A DNA stretch of 64,000 nucleotides from Actinomycetota bacterium (GTDB lineage: Bacteria; Actinomycetota; Thermoleophilia; Gaiellales; Gaiellaceae), in NCBI GenBank assembly GCA_003132665.1, contig PKYN01000009.1, positions 201,676 through 265,675 of the forward strand, in the 5' to 3' direction. Shown here one piece after another: positions 8,554 to 16,173 of this stretch. Every line of letters begins with the position of its first letter. Within the stretch, counting starts at the first letter, position 1. The position numbers were made by a program, and so were the translations under genes. Below the pieces are notes generated by a model. The model searched no databases. It worked only from the letters and a program-made list of their open reading frames with translations, and was not told where the DNA came from.

Positions 8554-8986
8554 CGCTGTCGCGCTCGATGCTGTAGACGGTCGCCTCGCGCCCGTTCAAG
8601 CTCTCTTCCATGCGCGCCAGCCGCTCGTCCACGCCGCGCCAGCCCCCGGCGATGAGATCGACGAGCAGGCCGAGATCCTCGACCCGGGCGAGGTGCTCGG
8701 CCTCGATCTCCTGCTCGAGCTCGCCCAGGCGGCGGATGAGCTGGTTGGTGAGGCCGCGCAGCTCGGCGAGCTCGCGGGCGACCGGAAGTGCCTCGGCGCG
8801 AAGTCCTTCGCGGACGGCCAGCCCGATCTCCTCGGGGAGCATCGTCTCGAGCTCGGCGCCCATCTGCGTCAGCGCCTCCATCTGCGCCCGCGCCCGCTCG
8901 AATGCCGCCCGCGTCTGGGACGGATCGACGGCGCTTCCGCTCGCCTGTTCGAGTCGCTCACGGGCTCGTGCCAGCACCTCTTCCAT
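8549..8986 (-). CDS. Hypothetical coiled-coil protein
   Basis: The 145-residue product is rich in Glu, Arg, Leu and Ala with heptad-like spacing (LREGLRAEALPVARELAELRGLTNQLIRRLGELEQEIEAEH), so it is probably a long helical coiled coil. There is no membrane segment or signal peptide. The ORF track begins two codons earlier at a TTG; the ATG at 8986 is preferred. It is divergent from queA with only 27 bp between starts. Its stop codon lies inside the arm of the repeat element. Family and function are not recognised. Confidence 0.55.
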   Translation of the reverse strand: MEEVLARARERLEQASGSAVDPSQTRAAFERARAQMEALTQMGAELETMLPEEIGLAVREGLRAEALPVARELAELRGLTNQLIRRLGELEQEIEAEHLARVEDLGLLVDLIAGGWRGVDERLARMEESLNGREATVYSIERDSA

Positions 8987-9013
8987 GAACAAGAAGGCTA
9001 ACGTTGGCGGCGG

Positions 9014-9952
9014 ATGCTCCTACGCGAACTGGACTACGAGCTACCGACCGAGCTAATCGCGCAACGACCGCTCGAGCAGCGTGACCACTCAAGGCTGCTC
9101 GTCTACGAGCGCTCGAGCGGGAAGGTGCGCCAGCGCCGCATCCGCGAGCTGCCCGAGGAGCTGCACGGCGAGCTGGTGGTGGTGAACGACACCCGCGTCG
9201 TTCCGGCGCGGCTGCATCTGCGCAAGTCGACGGGCGGCCAGGTCGAGGTGCTCCTGATCGAGTCGTTTGGAGGCGGCGAGTGGGAGGCGCTGGCGCGTCC
9301 CTCGCGCAAGTTGCGCGCCGGGCAGATCCTGGGCCCGGTGGAGCTTCTGGAGGCGCTCGGCGAGGGACGCTGGCGGATAGCGCTCGAGGGCGAGCCGGCC
9401 GGTGAGGCGCCGCTTCCGCCCTACATCCACGAGAAGCTCGACGATCCCGAGCGCTATCAGACCGTCTATTCCGAGCGGCTGGGCTCGGCGGCGGCGCCGA
9501 CCGCCGGCTTGCACTTCACGCCCGAGCTGCTCGAGCGCCTCGACGTCGAGCGGGTCACCCTCCATGTCGGGCTCGACACCTTCCGCCCGGTGGCAGCGGA
9601 CGACCTGCGCGAGCATCGCCTACACGGCGAGCGCTACGAGGTGGGCGCCGAAAGCAGGCGGAGGATCGAGGCGGCACAGCGCGTGCTGGCGGTTGGAACG
9701 ACGAGTGTGCGCGTGTTGGAAACGCTGGCCCGCGGCGGTCCGCTCGCGGGCCGGACGGATCTCTTCGTCTACCCGCCTTTCGAGTTCAAGCGCGTAGACG
9801 CGCTCCTGACCAATTTCCACCTGCCGCGCTCTTCCTTGCTGGCGCTGGTGATGGCCTTCGCCGGTGTGGAGGAGACACGCGAGCTGTACCGCCTGGCGAT
9901 CGCCGAGCGCTACCGCTTCTACTCCTTCGGCGACGCGATGCTCGTGCTCTGA
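9014..9952 (+). CDS. queA: S-adenosylmethionine:tRNA ribosyltransferase-isomerase QueA
   Basis: QueA transfers and isomerises the ribosyl part of S-adenosylmethionine onto preQ1-modified tRNA, making epoxyqueuosine (cytoplasm). The 312-residue protein shows the family start LDYELPTELIAQRPLEQRDHSRLLV, then VVNDTRVVPARL, PLPPYI, the long signature ERYQTVYS...GSAAAPTAGLHFT, HVGLDTFRPV, GTTSVRVLE and TNFHLPRSSLLALV. It is slightly shorter than the common 340-350 residues because of compact loops, not a missing end. It is followed by tgt, which acts one step earlier, after a 126-bp leader-like gap. Confidence 0.95.
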   Translation: MLLRELDYELPTELIAQRPLEQRDHSRLLVYERSSGKVRQRRIRELPEELHGELVVVNDTRVVPARLHLRKSTGGQVEVLLIESFGGGEWEALARPSRKLRAGQILGPVELLEALGEGRWRIALEGEPAGEAPLPPYIHEKLDDPERYQTVYSERLGSAAAPTAGLHFTPELLERLDVERVTLHVGLDTFRPVAADDLREHRLHGERYEVGAESRRRIEAAQRVLAVGTTSVRVLETLARGGPLAGRTDLFVYPPFEFKRVDALLTNFHLPRSSLLALVMAFAGVEETRELYRLAIAERYRFYSFGDAMLVL

Positions 9953-10078
9953 GCTCGCTTGTCCAATTCGATAGGAAAGGGACGCAAAGCCGTTACAGAC
10001 GCGTGATGCTTTCCTGGATAGCCTTCCCTCAGGGGTCGTGACCGGTCCCTTGGGGGTGTTTGGGAACAGGATGGCCTA
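9953..10078 (+). other. Structured-looking leader between queA and tgt
   Basis: A 126-bp gap in an otherwise tight gene pair. It contains a perfect 7-bp inverted repeat, aggaaag (9973-9979) with ctttcct (10009-10015). Between and before these sits gggacgcaaagcc, which resembles the 3' half of the first stem of GEMM-type cyclic-di-GMP riboswitches. The matching 5' half (GGCAAACC-like) is not seen, and nothing resembling a preQ1 aptamer is evident. A regulatory RNA is possible but unproven. Confidence 0.3.
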
Positions 10079-11200
10079 ATGACCGAGCAACCGACATTCG
10101 AGCTGACGGCGCGAGAGGGCGAGGCGCGAGCCGGTGTGCTCAGGACGGCGCACGGCGAGGTGCGGACGCCCGTCTTCATGCCGGTCGGCACCAAGGCGAG
10201 CGTGAAGAGCGTCGATCCCGACGAACTGCGCGCGCTCGGCGCCGAGATCGTGCTCGCGAACAGCTATCACCTGCACTTCCGCCCCGGTGAAGGGCTCGTC
10301 GAGGAGCTGGGCGGACTGCACGACTTCATGGCCTGGCCGGGCCCGATACTCACCGATTCGGGCGGTTTCCAGGTCTTTTCGCTGCGCGACACACTGCTCG
10401 CCGTGGACGAAGACGGAGTCACCTTCCGCTCGGTCTACGACGGCGAGGCGGCCCGCTTCACGCCCGAGCTCGCGGCCGAGATTCAGCGCCGTCTCGGGTC
10501 GGACATCGCCATGTGCCTCGACGTCTGTTCGCCCGCCGGCGCCGCGCGCGCCGAGCTCGAGCGGGCGATCGAGTTGACCTCGGTCTGGGCGCGGCGGCAG
10601 AGGAAGGCGCCGCGCGCCGCCGGGCAGCTTCTCTTCGGGATCGTCCAGGGCGGCACCGACGAGGAGCTGAGGCGGCGCTCGGCCGAAGAGCTCGGCGCGC
10701 TCGACTTCGACGGTTACGCGCTCGGGGGGCTGAGCGTGGGGGAGGAACGCGCAGCGATGCTGGAAGCAACGGGTTTCTCCGCGCCGCTCCTGCCGGCCGA
10801 GAAGGCTCGCTACTTTATGGGCATCGGCGACCCGGAGGGCGTGCTGGAAGTAATCGAGCGCGGTATCGACATGTTCGACTGCGTGCTACCCACGCGCACC
10901 GCCCGAACCGGCTCGGCGCTGACCTGGGAGGGAAGGATCAATCTGCGCAACGCCCGCTTCGCCCGCGACCGGCGTCCGCTGCAGGAAGGCTGCGATTGTC
11001 CAGCCTGCCGCCGCTTCAGCCGCGCCTACCTGCGCCACCTCGTCAACCAGCAGGAGCTGCTCGGGCTGCGCATGCTCAGCCTGCACAACCTGCGTTTCCT
11101 GATCGATCTCGTGAATGGAGCGCGCGATGCGATCGTGCGCGGGGAGCTCGCCGGCTACAAGCGCGATGCTCTCGATCGGCTGGCTGCGGAGCCGGCGTGA
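10079..11200 (+). CDS. tgt: tRNA-guanine transglycosylase (bacterial type)
   Basis: Exchanges guanine for preQ1 at the wobble position of GUN-anticodon tRNAs (cytoplasm, queuosine pathway). The 373 residues match the usual length. Visible motifs are TPVFMPVGTKASVKS, LANSYHLHFRPG, the catalytic LTDSGGFQVFS, FGIVQGG, the nucleophile region GIDMFDCVLPTRTAR, and the zinc site CDCPACRRFSRAYLRHL with a following His. The start is an ATG after the leader region. Together with queA and queG it indicates that this organism makes queuosine at least from preQ1; upstream preQ0/preQ1 genes are not in the window. Confidence 0.95.
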   Translation: MTEQPTFELTAREGEARAGVLRTAHGEVRTPVFMPVGTKASVKSVDPDELRALGAEIVLANSYHLHFRPGEGLVEELGGLHDFMAWPGPILTDSGGFQVFSLRDTLLAVDEDGVTFRSVYDGEAARFTPELAAEIQRRLGSDIAMCLDVCSPAGAARAELERAIELTSVWARRQRKAPRAAGQLLFGIVQGGTDEELRRRSAEELGALDFDGYALGGLSVGEERAAMLEATGFSAPLLPAEKARYFMGIGDPEGVLEVIERGIDMFDCVLPTRTARTGSALTWEGRINLRNARFARDRRPLQEGCDCPACRRFSRAYLRHLVNQQELLGLRMLSLHNLRFLIDLVNGARDAIVRGELAGYKRDALDRLAAEPA

Positions 11201-11306
11201 GAGTGCCCAGTTTCCAATCGATCCCGCATGAGGGGAGTGGCAATCTGCACAATTCCAGAGAGGCGTCTGCGCGTTGTCTAGTCTGGCGCCCGATTGAAGG
11301 TCTAGC

Positions 11307-11423
11307 GTGCGCCTCAACTTCGCTCCCGTAATGCTTTTGCCGGAAGAGGCGCCGGCGATCGAAGCCGACGCTTCGGATGAAGGGCGCACAGACGACGCCT
11401 CGAACAGCGAGTCGTCAAGCTAA
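11307..11423 (+). CDS. Possible small ORF between tgt and secDF
   Basis: GTG-started 38-codon frame with an AAGG sequence 6 nt upstream. It ends 12 bp before the secDF start. The product (RLNFAPVMLLPEEAPAIEAD...) is acidic and Ser-rich and has no hydrophobic segment, so it is not a YajC, which often sits at this position. It may be a leader peptide or chance. Confidence 0.25.
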   Translation: MRLNFAPVMLLPEEAPAIEADASDEGRTDDASNSESSS

Positions 11424-11435
11424 GCTGCAGCTCCA

Positions 11436-14132
11436 GTGTCATCGCGTCGACCCCACATCATCCTGCTCCTGCTGATCGCGGCCACGCTGGCCGCGGTCAT
11501 CGCGTTCGCCGCGCCGAGCTCGCCGCTGTACAAGGCGCCGGCGCTCGGGCTCGATCTCCAGGGCGGCTTGCAGGTGGTGAAGAAGGCTGATCCGCCGCCT
11601 GGCCAGGCCTCGTTGGTGACCAACGAGGCCATGAACCGCTCGCTCAGCATCATGCGCAAGCGCGTCGACAAGCTCGGGGTCTCCGAGCCTGACATTCGCA
11701 GGCAGGGCACTGACGAGATCGTCATCGACCTGCCCGGCGTGAAAGACCCGAAAAGAGCACTGGCGGTAATCGGCAAGAAAGCGGTACTGCAGCTCTTCGA
11801 TCTAGAGACGAAGCTGGTGATCGGAGTATCGGTCAACAACTTCGCGCCTCAGCAGAACTCGATCTTCGATCTTCTCCGAAAGGCCAAGCCGCTGGTGAAG
11901 AGCAAGGGCGCCGAGCACTACTACCTGGTCAAGAAGACGAGCAAACCGATCGCGTCTATCGACGACTCCACCAGTCTCAAGCAGCTTCAGCGTGAGCAGA
12001 AGAAGGGTGAAGTCATCCTCGCCGTGCCGAAGTCGACCACGGTCGTTTCCTGCGACCTGGTAACGAGCAAGGTCTGTCCGGGCGGCCCGAGAGGCGGCTT
12101 CGAGCCCACGAAGAACCAGACCTGGTACTTCCTCTTCGCCTCCCGGCCCAACCTCCAGGGCTCGGACCTGAACGCGGGCGGTATCCGCTCCGAGTTCGGC
12201 TCGAGTGGGCCGCAGGTCGATCTCAGCTTCACGAGCCACGGCAACAAGGTCTTCCACAAGATCACCGCTGACGAGTGGACGCGAGGGAATTCACTACAGG
12301 CTCCTCAGCATTTCGCGGTTGTGCTCGATGGAGAGCTGATCACGTTCCCACAGATCGATCCCCAAAACCAATCTCTCTCCGACGGTATCGACCCCGCGAT
12401 CAGCGGAGCGATCATCGAGGGCATCGGCACGATGAGCGAGGCCAACGACATCGCCACCGTGCTGCAGACCGGTGCGCTACCGATTCCGTTCAAGAACGCT
12501 TCTACAGAGACGGTCTCGGCCACGCTCGGCAAGGACTCGTTGCACCAGGCCTTGGTGGCCGCCATCGTCGGGCTGGCGCTGGTCGTCGTCTTCCTGCTCA
12601 CCCTCTACCGCTTCCTCGGCCTCGTGGCGGTCATCGGTCTGGGTATCTACGCCGCCTTCCTTTACGGAGTGATCCTGGTCTTCAACGTCACCCTCTCGCT
12701 ACCGAGCTTCGCGGGCATGATCCTCACCATCGGCGTCGCGGCCGACGCGAACGTCGTCATCTTCGAGCGCATCAAGGAGGAGTCCCGTGCGGGCAAATCG
12801 GTGAAGGCCGCGGTAGCCACCGGCTACGAGCGCGGCTTCCACACCATCCTCGATGCCAACGTGGTCACCGCGATCACCGCCGCCGTGCTCTTCCTGGTCG
12901 CCACGGCGGGGGTCAAGGGCTTCGCGCTGATGCTGTTGCTCGGTACCGGAATCTCGCTCATCACCGCGGTTGGCGGTACGCGCGCCATGCTGGGATTGCT
13001 CTCCAACTTCCGCTGGTTCAACAACCCGAGCTTCATGGGCGCCCACGGCACCCAGCGCGGACGCTGGCTCCAGATCGACTTCATGCGCAAACGCTTCCTG
13101 TGGCTCGGGATATCGGGAATGGTCGTGCTCGTCAGCGCCCTCTCGCTCGGTCTCAAGGGTCTCAACCTCGGCATCGACTTCAAGGGCGGGACGCAGATCG
13201 AATTCCCGACCTCGCAACCAACGCAGCTCGGAACGGTGCGCGACGTCGTCATCAACGCCACCGGCGAGACCAGCGCTTCGGTGGTGGGCACAGGGAAGAC
13301 GGTCGGCGGCTCGGAGAGCTACAAGGGCTTCCAGATTCGTCTGCGCTCGCCCAGTACCAAGGTCGAGACCCAGCTGGAGAACCAGCTCAAAACGAAGGCG
13401 CACGCGACCGCCCTCAGCAGCCAGACTGTCTCGGCCAGCTTCGCCAGGGATGTCGCGAACAGCGCGATCAAGGCGCTGATCGTCTCCTTCCTGCTGATCA
13501 TCGCCTACATCTCGCTGCGCTTCGACTTCAAGTTCGCCCTGCCGGTGATCGTCGCCGTGCTGCACGACATCGTGATCACGGTCGGGGTCTATGCGCTTAC
13601 GGGCCGGGAGGTGACCACCTCGACGGTGGCCGCGGTGCTGACCGTGCTCGGCTATTCGGTCTACGACACGATCATCATCTTCGACCGTATCCGCGAGAAC
13701 GTGCCCTTGATGCGCCAGGCGCCGTTTGCTCGCATCGCCAACGTGTCGATCTGGGAGACGATCCGTCGCTCCCTGGCAACGACCTTCATCACCCTGCTTC
13801 CCGTGGGAGCTCTCTTCATCGCGGGCGGCGCCACGCTCAAGGACTTCGCCTTCGCGCTGCTGATCGGCATCACGGCGGGCGCCTACTCCTCGATCTTCGT
13901 GGCCGCGCCGCTACTCACTATCTGGAAAGAGCGCGAGCCCGAGTACGCGCGGCGACTCGGTGTCACGGACTTCCAGCGCCTGGGGCGCGGCGAGCCGGTA
14001 GGCAAGGTCTTGCCGCAGCCGGCGATGGCGGTGGCCGAGCAGGTCACAGCGACAGGAATCGAAACCGACGCTGCCAAGCGGGAGCGGCGCCGGCAACGGC
14101 GACGCTCGAGGCCACATGGACGGCCCCGTTAG
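11436..14132 (+). CDS. secDF: Protein translocase accessory subunits SecD and SecF fused in one chain
   Basis: SecDF sits in the cytoplasmic membrane and uses the proton gradient to pull preproteins out of SecYEG. The 898-residue chain starts with a membrane helix (about 7-27) and the SecD opening GLDLQGGLQVV. A long periplasmic P1 region follows to about residue 360, then five SecD helices with the conserved GVAADANVVIFERIKEE (about 433). The SecF half begins at about 550 and has FKGGTQIEF and GYSVYDTIIIFDRIREN (about 738). Both conserved ion-path motifs are kept. The C-terminus is Arg-rich and overlaps the next gene by 17 bp. Start is GTG; no strong ribosome site. No yajC precedes it. Confidence 0.95.
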   Translation: MSSRRPHIILLLLIAATLAAVIAFAAPSSPLYKAPALGLDLQGGLQVVKKADPPPGQASLVTNEAMNRSLSIMRKRVDKLGVSEPDIRRQGTDEIVIDLPGVKDPKRALAVIGKKAVLQLFDLETKLVIGVSVNNFAPQQNSIFDLLRKAKPLVKSKGAEHYYLVKKTSKPIASIDDSTSLKQLQREQKKGEVILAVPKSTTVVSCDLVTSKVCPGGPRGGFEPTKNQTWYFLFASRPNLQGSDLNAGGIRSEFGSSGPQVDLSFTSHGNKVFHKITADEWTRGNSLQAPQHFAVVLDGELITFPQIDPQNQSLSDGIDPAISGAIIEGIGTMSEANDIATVLQTGALPIPFKNASTETVSATLGKDSLHQALVAAIVGLALVVVFLLTLYRFLGLVAVIGLGIYAAFLYGVILVFNVTLSLPSFAGMILTIGVAADANVVIFERIKEESRAGKSVKAAVATGYERGFHTILDANVVTAITAAVLFLVATAGVKGFALMLLLGTGISLITAVGGTRAMLGLLSNFRWFNNPSFMGAHGTQRGRWLQIDFMRKRFLWLGISGMVVLVSALSLGLKGLNLGIDFKGGTQIEFPTSQPTQLGTVRDVVINATGETSASVVGTGKTVGGSESYKGFQIRLRSPSTKVETQLENQLKTKAHATALSSQTVSASFARDVANSAIKALIVSFLLIIAYISLRFDFKFALPVIVAVLHDIVITVGVYALTGREVTTSTVAAVLTVLGYSVYDTIIIFDRIRENVPLMRQAPFARIANVSIWETIRRSLATTFITLLPVGALFIAGGATLKDFAFALLIGITAGAYSSIFVAAPLLTIWKEREPEYARRLGVTDFQRLGRGEPVGKVLPQPAMAVAEQVTATGIETDAAKRERRRQRRRSRPHGRPR

Positions 14133-14460
14133 CAACCCGCGGCAACTCGTCACCGAGCTGGCCCTGGCGGCCGTAGGAGTAGCCGCGCTGACCGCGGATA
14201 GGATCGACACCCTGGCCGAGGTCATTGCAGCTCGCAGCAATGTCGCCAGCGTCGACGAAGTACGCGAGTTGCTGCGCGAACAGGTCGAGAGCTGGAGGGA
14301 AGAGGCGGCCCGCGTGGGCGGCCAGGCAGCCTCCCGCGTAAGCGCTCTTGCGCGGGAGCTCGGTCTGGTGACCCGCGAGGAAGCCGACGAGCTGGAGCTA
14401 CGGGTGGCTCAGCTCGAGCACCGCCTGCACCTCATCGAGCGCGACAGCGACTCGGCGTGA
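14116..14460 (+). CDS. Small helical protein, phasin/PhaF-like coiled coil
   Basis: A 114-residue, mostly helical protein. An N-terminal amphipathic/hydrophobic stretch (QLVTELALAAVGVAALTADRIDTLAEVIAAR) is followed by charged helices ending in a short leucine-rich coiled coil (ELELRVAQLEHRLHLIE). This layout is like small proteins often labelled polyhydroxyalkanoate-granule regulators, but the resemblance is general. It overlaps secDF by 17 bp and its TGA overlaps the GTG of the next gene. It is therefore translated as the middle of a three-gene unit. Function unknown. Confidence 0.6.
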   Translation: MDGPVSNPRQLVTELALAAVGVAALTADRIDTLAEVIAARSNVASVDEVRELLREQVESWREEAARVGGQAASRVSALARELGLVTREEADELELRVAQLEHRLHLIERDSDSA

Positions 14461-16067
14461 GTCCCATCCTGGCAAGTACAACGCTCTCGAAGCGCTTCCC
14501 CCGGCCTCGCGTCGAGTCGATGCTGGCCGCCGCCACCGCGCTGGTGGGTGTACTCGCTCTCGTCTCGGCTCTCACGCCGGAGCTGGCTGACCGCGCCAAT
14601 CTCGTCAGGAGCGTCCTTCCGCCGGGCTTTCCCGAGCTGGCTCGGGTGCTCGCGCTCTCCTTCGGCCTGGCTCTGCTTCTGCTCTCGCGTTCGCTGGCGC
14701 GCGGGCGCCGGCGGGCCTGGACGCTGGTGCTCGCTGCCGTGATCGGAGTCGCCATCGCTCACCTGGCGAAGGGCCTCGACTTCGAGGAATCCCTCATCAG
14801 CCTGCTCTTGGTGGTCGGGCTTCTGCGCTACCGCTCCCATTTCGACGCCCCCGGTAACCCGGCCGCCCGCCGCCCGGTTGCCGGCACCTTGCTGGCCGTG
14901 ACGGCGATGGTCGGACTGGGCATCGTTTTCGGTACGCGGGGCATGCCCGATCGCGTCGGCGATTTGATCAGCGCGATCGCGGTGCTGCTTACGCTGCGCG
15001 CGCTCATACTCTGGCTCGGCCCCTTACCCGAGCACGTCAGCCAGTCGCTGGAAGAACGGCATCGGGCCAGAGAGCTGGTCGAGAGCTTCGGCTACGACAG
15101 CCTCGTGTTCTTCACTCTCCGGCGCGACAAGAGCTTCTTCTTCTCGCCCAGCGGCGACTCGTTTTTGGCCTATCGCCTGGTCGGCAGCTCGGCGCTGATC
15201 AGCGGCGACCCGGTGGGAAAGCAGAGCGAGTTCGCGGGCCTGGTGGCCGACTTCGTGGCGCGTGCTCGCGACAACGGCTGGCGTGTCGCCGTGGTCGGCG
15301 CCGATCGCGAGCGGCTCCGCCTCTACCGCGAGCAGGGGTTGGGACGGATCATCAAGATCGGCGACGAGGCGTTCATCCGCCCCGAGCTCTTCTCGACGGA
15401 GGGTCGCGCGATACGGAAGGTGCGCCAGTCGGCGCGGAAGGTCTCCGAGCGAGACGGCATCAGCTTTCGCATGGTGCGTGTGAAGGACGCCGACGCCGAG
15501 CTGCGGCTGAGGATCGAGCAGGTATCGGTCGCCTGGCTGGCCGGCCGGCGCGAGCGGGGCTTCTCGATGGCCATGGACGACCTGTTCACGCCCGGCAGCT
15601 TGCTGGCGCTGGCGTTCGACAGAGGCGACGAGCCGATTGCTTTCCTGCATCTGGTTCCCAGCCCTGCCGGCGGCGGCTACTCGCTCTCGACACAAAGGCG
15701 GCTGCCTGGCGGCCCGGGCGGCATCTCCGAGTTTCTGATCGTCGAGTCGCTGGCCTGGGCGCGGGAGGCCGGCGTGCCCGAGCTGTCGCTAAATTTCTGC
15801 GCCTTCCGCAGCCTGCTGAACATCGACGAGCAGGGGCGGCTGCGCTACCGATTGGCCCGCAGGACGCTGCTCGGTCTCGACTCGGTCTTCCAACTCGAGC
15901 GCCTGAGCTCGTTCAGCCACAAGTTCCACCCGGAATGGCGACCGCGATACGTCTGCCTGGAGCGCCTGAGCGACCTGCCTGCGATCGGGTTGGCCTACCT
16001 CCGCGCCGAGTCGCTGATCGCGGCTCCGCGCTCGCCCAGTCGCAAGCGATCGCCGGGATCGGACTAA
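14457..16067 (+). CDS. MprF-like membrane protein with DUF2156 (aminoacyl-phosphatidylglycerol synthase-type) domain
   Basis: The 536-residue protein has about six hydrophobic segments in the first 190 residues (e.g. MLAAATALVGVLALVSAL, LLAVTAMVGLGIVFG). A cytoplasmic double-GNAT-like domain follows (about 205-520) with family-type phrases FFFSPSGDSFLAYRLVGSSALISGDPVG, AFLHLVPS, EFLIVESLAWARE and LNFCAF. Relatives such as MprF and LysX move an amino acid from aminoacyl-tRNA to phosphatidylglycerol, lowering the negative surface charge. The amino acid used here cannot be told. It is translationally coupled to the upstream coiled-coil gene (GTGA overlap). No lysyl-tRNA synthetase domain is attached. 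Confidence 0.75.
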   Translation: MSPILASTTLSKRFPRPRVESMLAAATALVGVLALVSALTPELADRANLVRSVLPPGFPELARVLALSFGLALLLLSRSLARGRRRAWTLVLAAVIGVAIAHLAKGLDFEESLISLLLVVGLLRYRSHFDAPGNPAARRPVAGTLLAVTAMVGLGIVFGTRGMPDRVGDLISAIAVLLTLRALILWLGPLPEHVSQSLEERHRARELVESFGYDSLVFFTLRRDKSFFFSPSGDSFLAYRLVGSSALISGDPVGKQSEFAGLVADFVARARDNGWRVAVVGADRERLRLYREQGLGRIIKIGDEAFIRPELFSTEGRAIRKVRQSARKVSERDGISFRMVRVKDADAELRLRIEQVSVAWLAGRRERGFSMAMDDLFTPGSLLALAFDRGDEPIAFLHLVPSPAGGGYSLSTQRRLPGGPGGISEFLIVESLAWAREAGVPELSLNFCAFRSLLNIDEQGRLRYRLARRTLLGLDSVFQLERLSSFSHKFHPEWRPRYVCLERLSDLPAIGLAYLRAESLIAAPRSPSRKRSPGSD

Positions 16068-16173
16068 GACTTCATTCCGCCAGGCGTTCGGGCTTGACGA
16101 TCCAGGCCGCGTCTTCCGACCGAAAAGCTCTTTTTGGTCGCATGCGCGCGGCTCTTCCTGTCAAACTGCCAGC

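Noticed and set aside
9953-10078. preQ1 riboswitch before tgt
   Set aside because: No short CUA-rich pseudoknot pattern or A-rich tail of preQ1-I, nor a preQ1-II layout. It is kept only as an unassigned leader.
12275-14176. 633-codon plus-strand ORF inside secDF
   Set aside because: Out-of-frame shadow of secDF, Arg/Gly/His-rich and without motifs; SecD/SecF signatures are unambiguous in the other frame.
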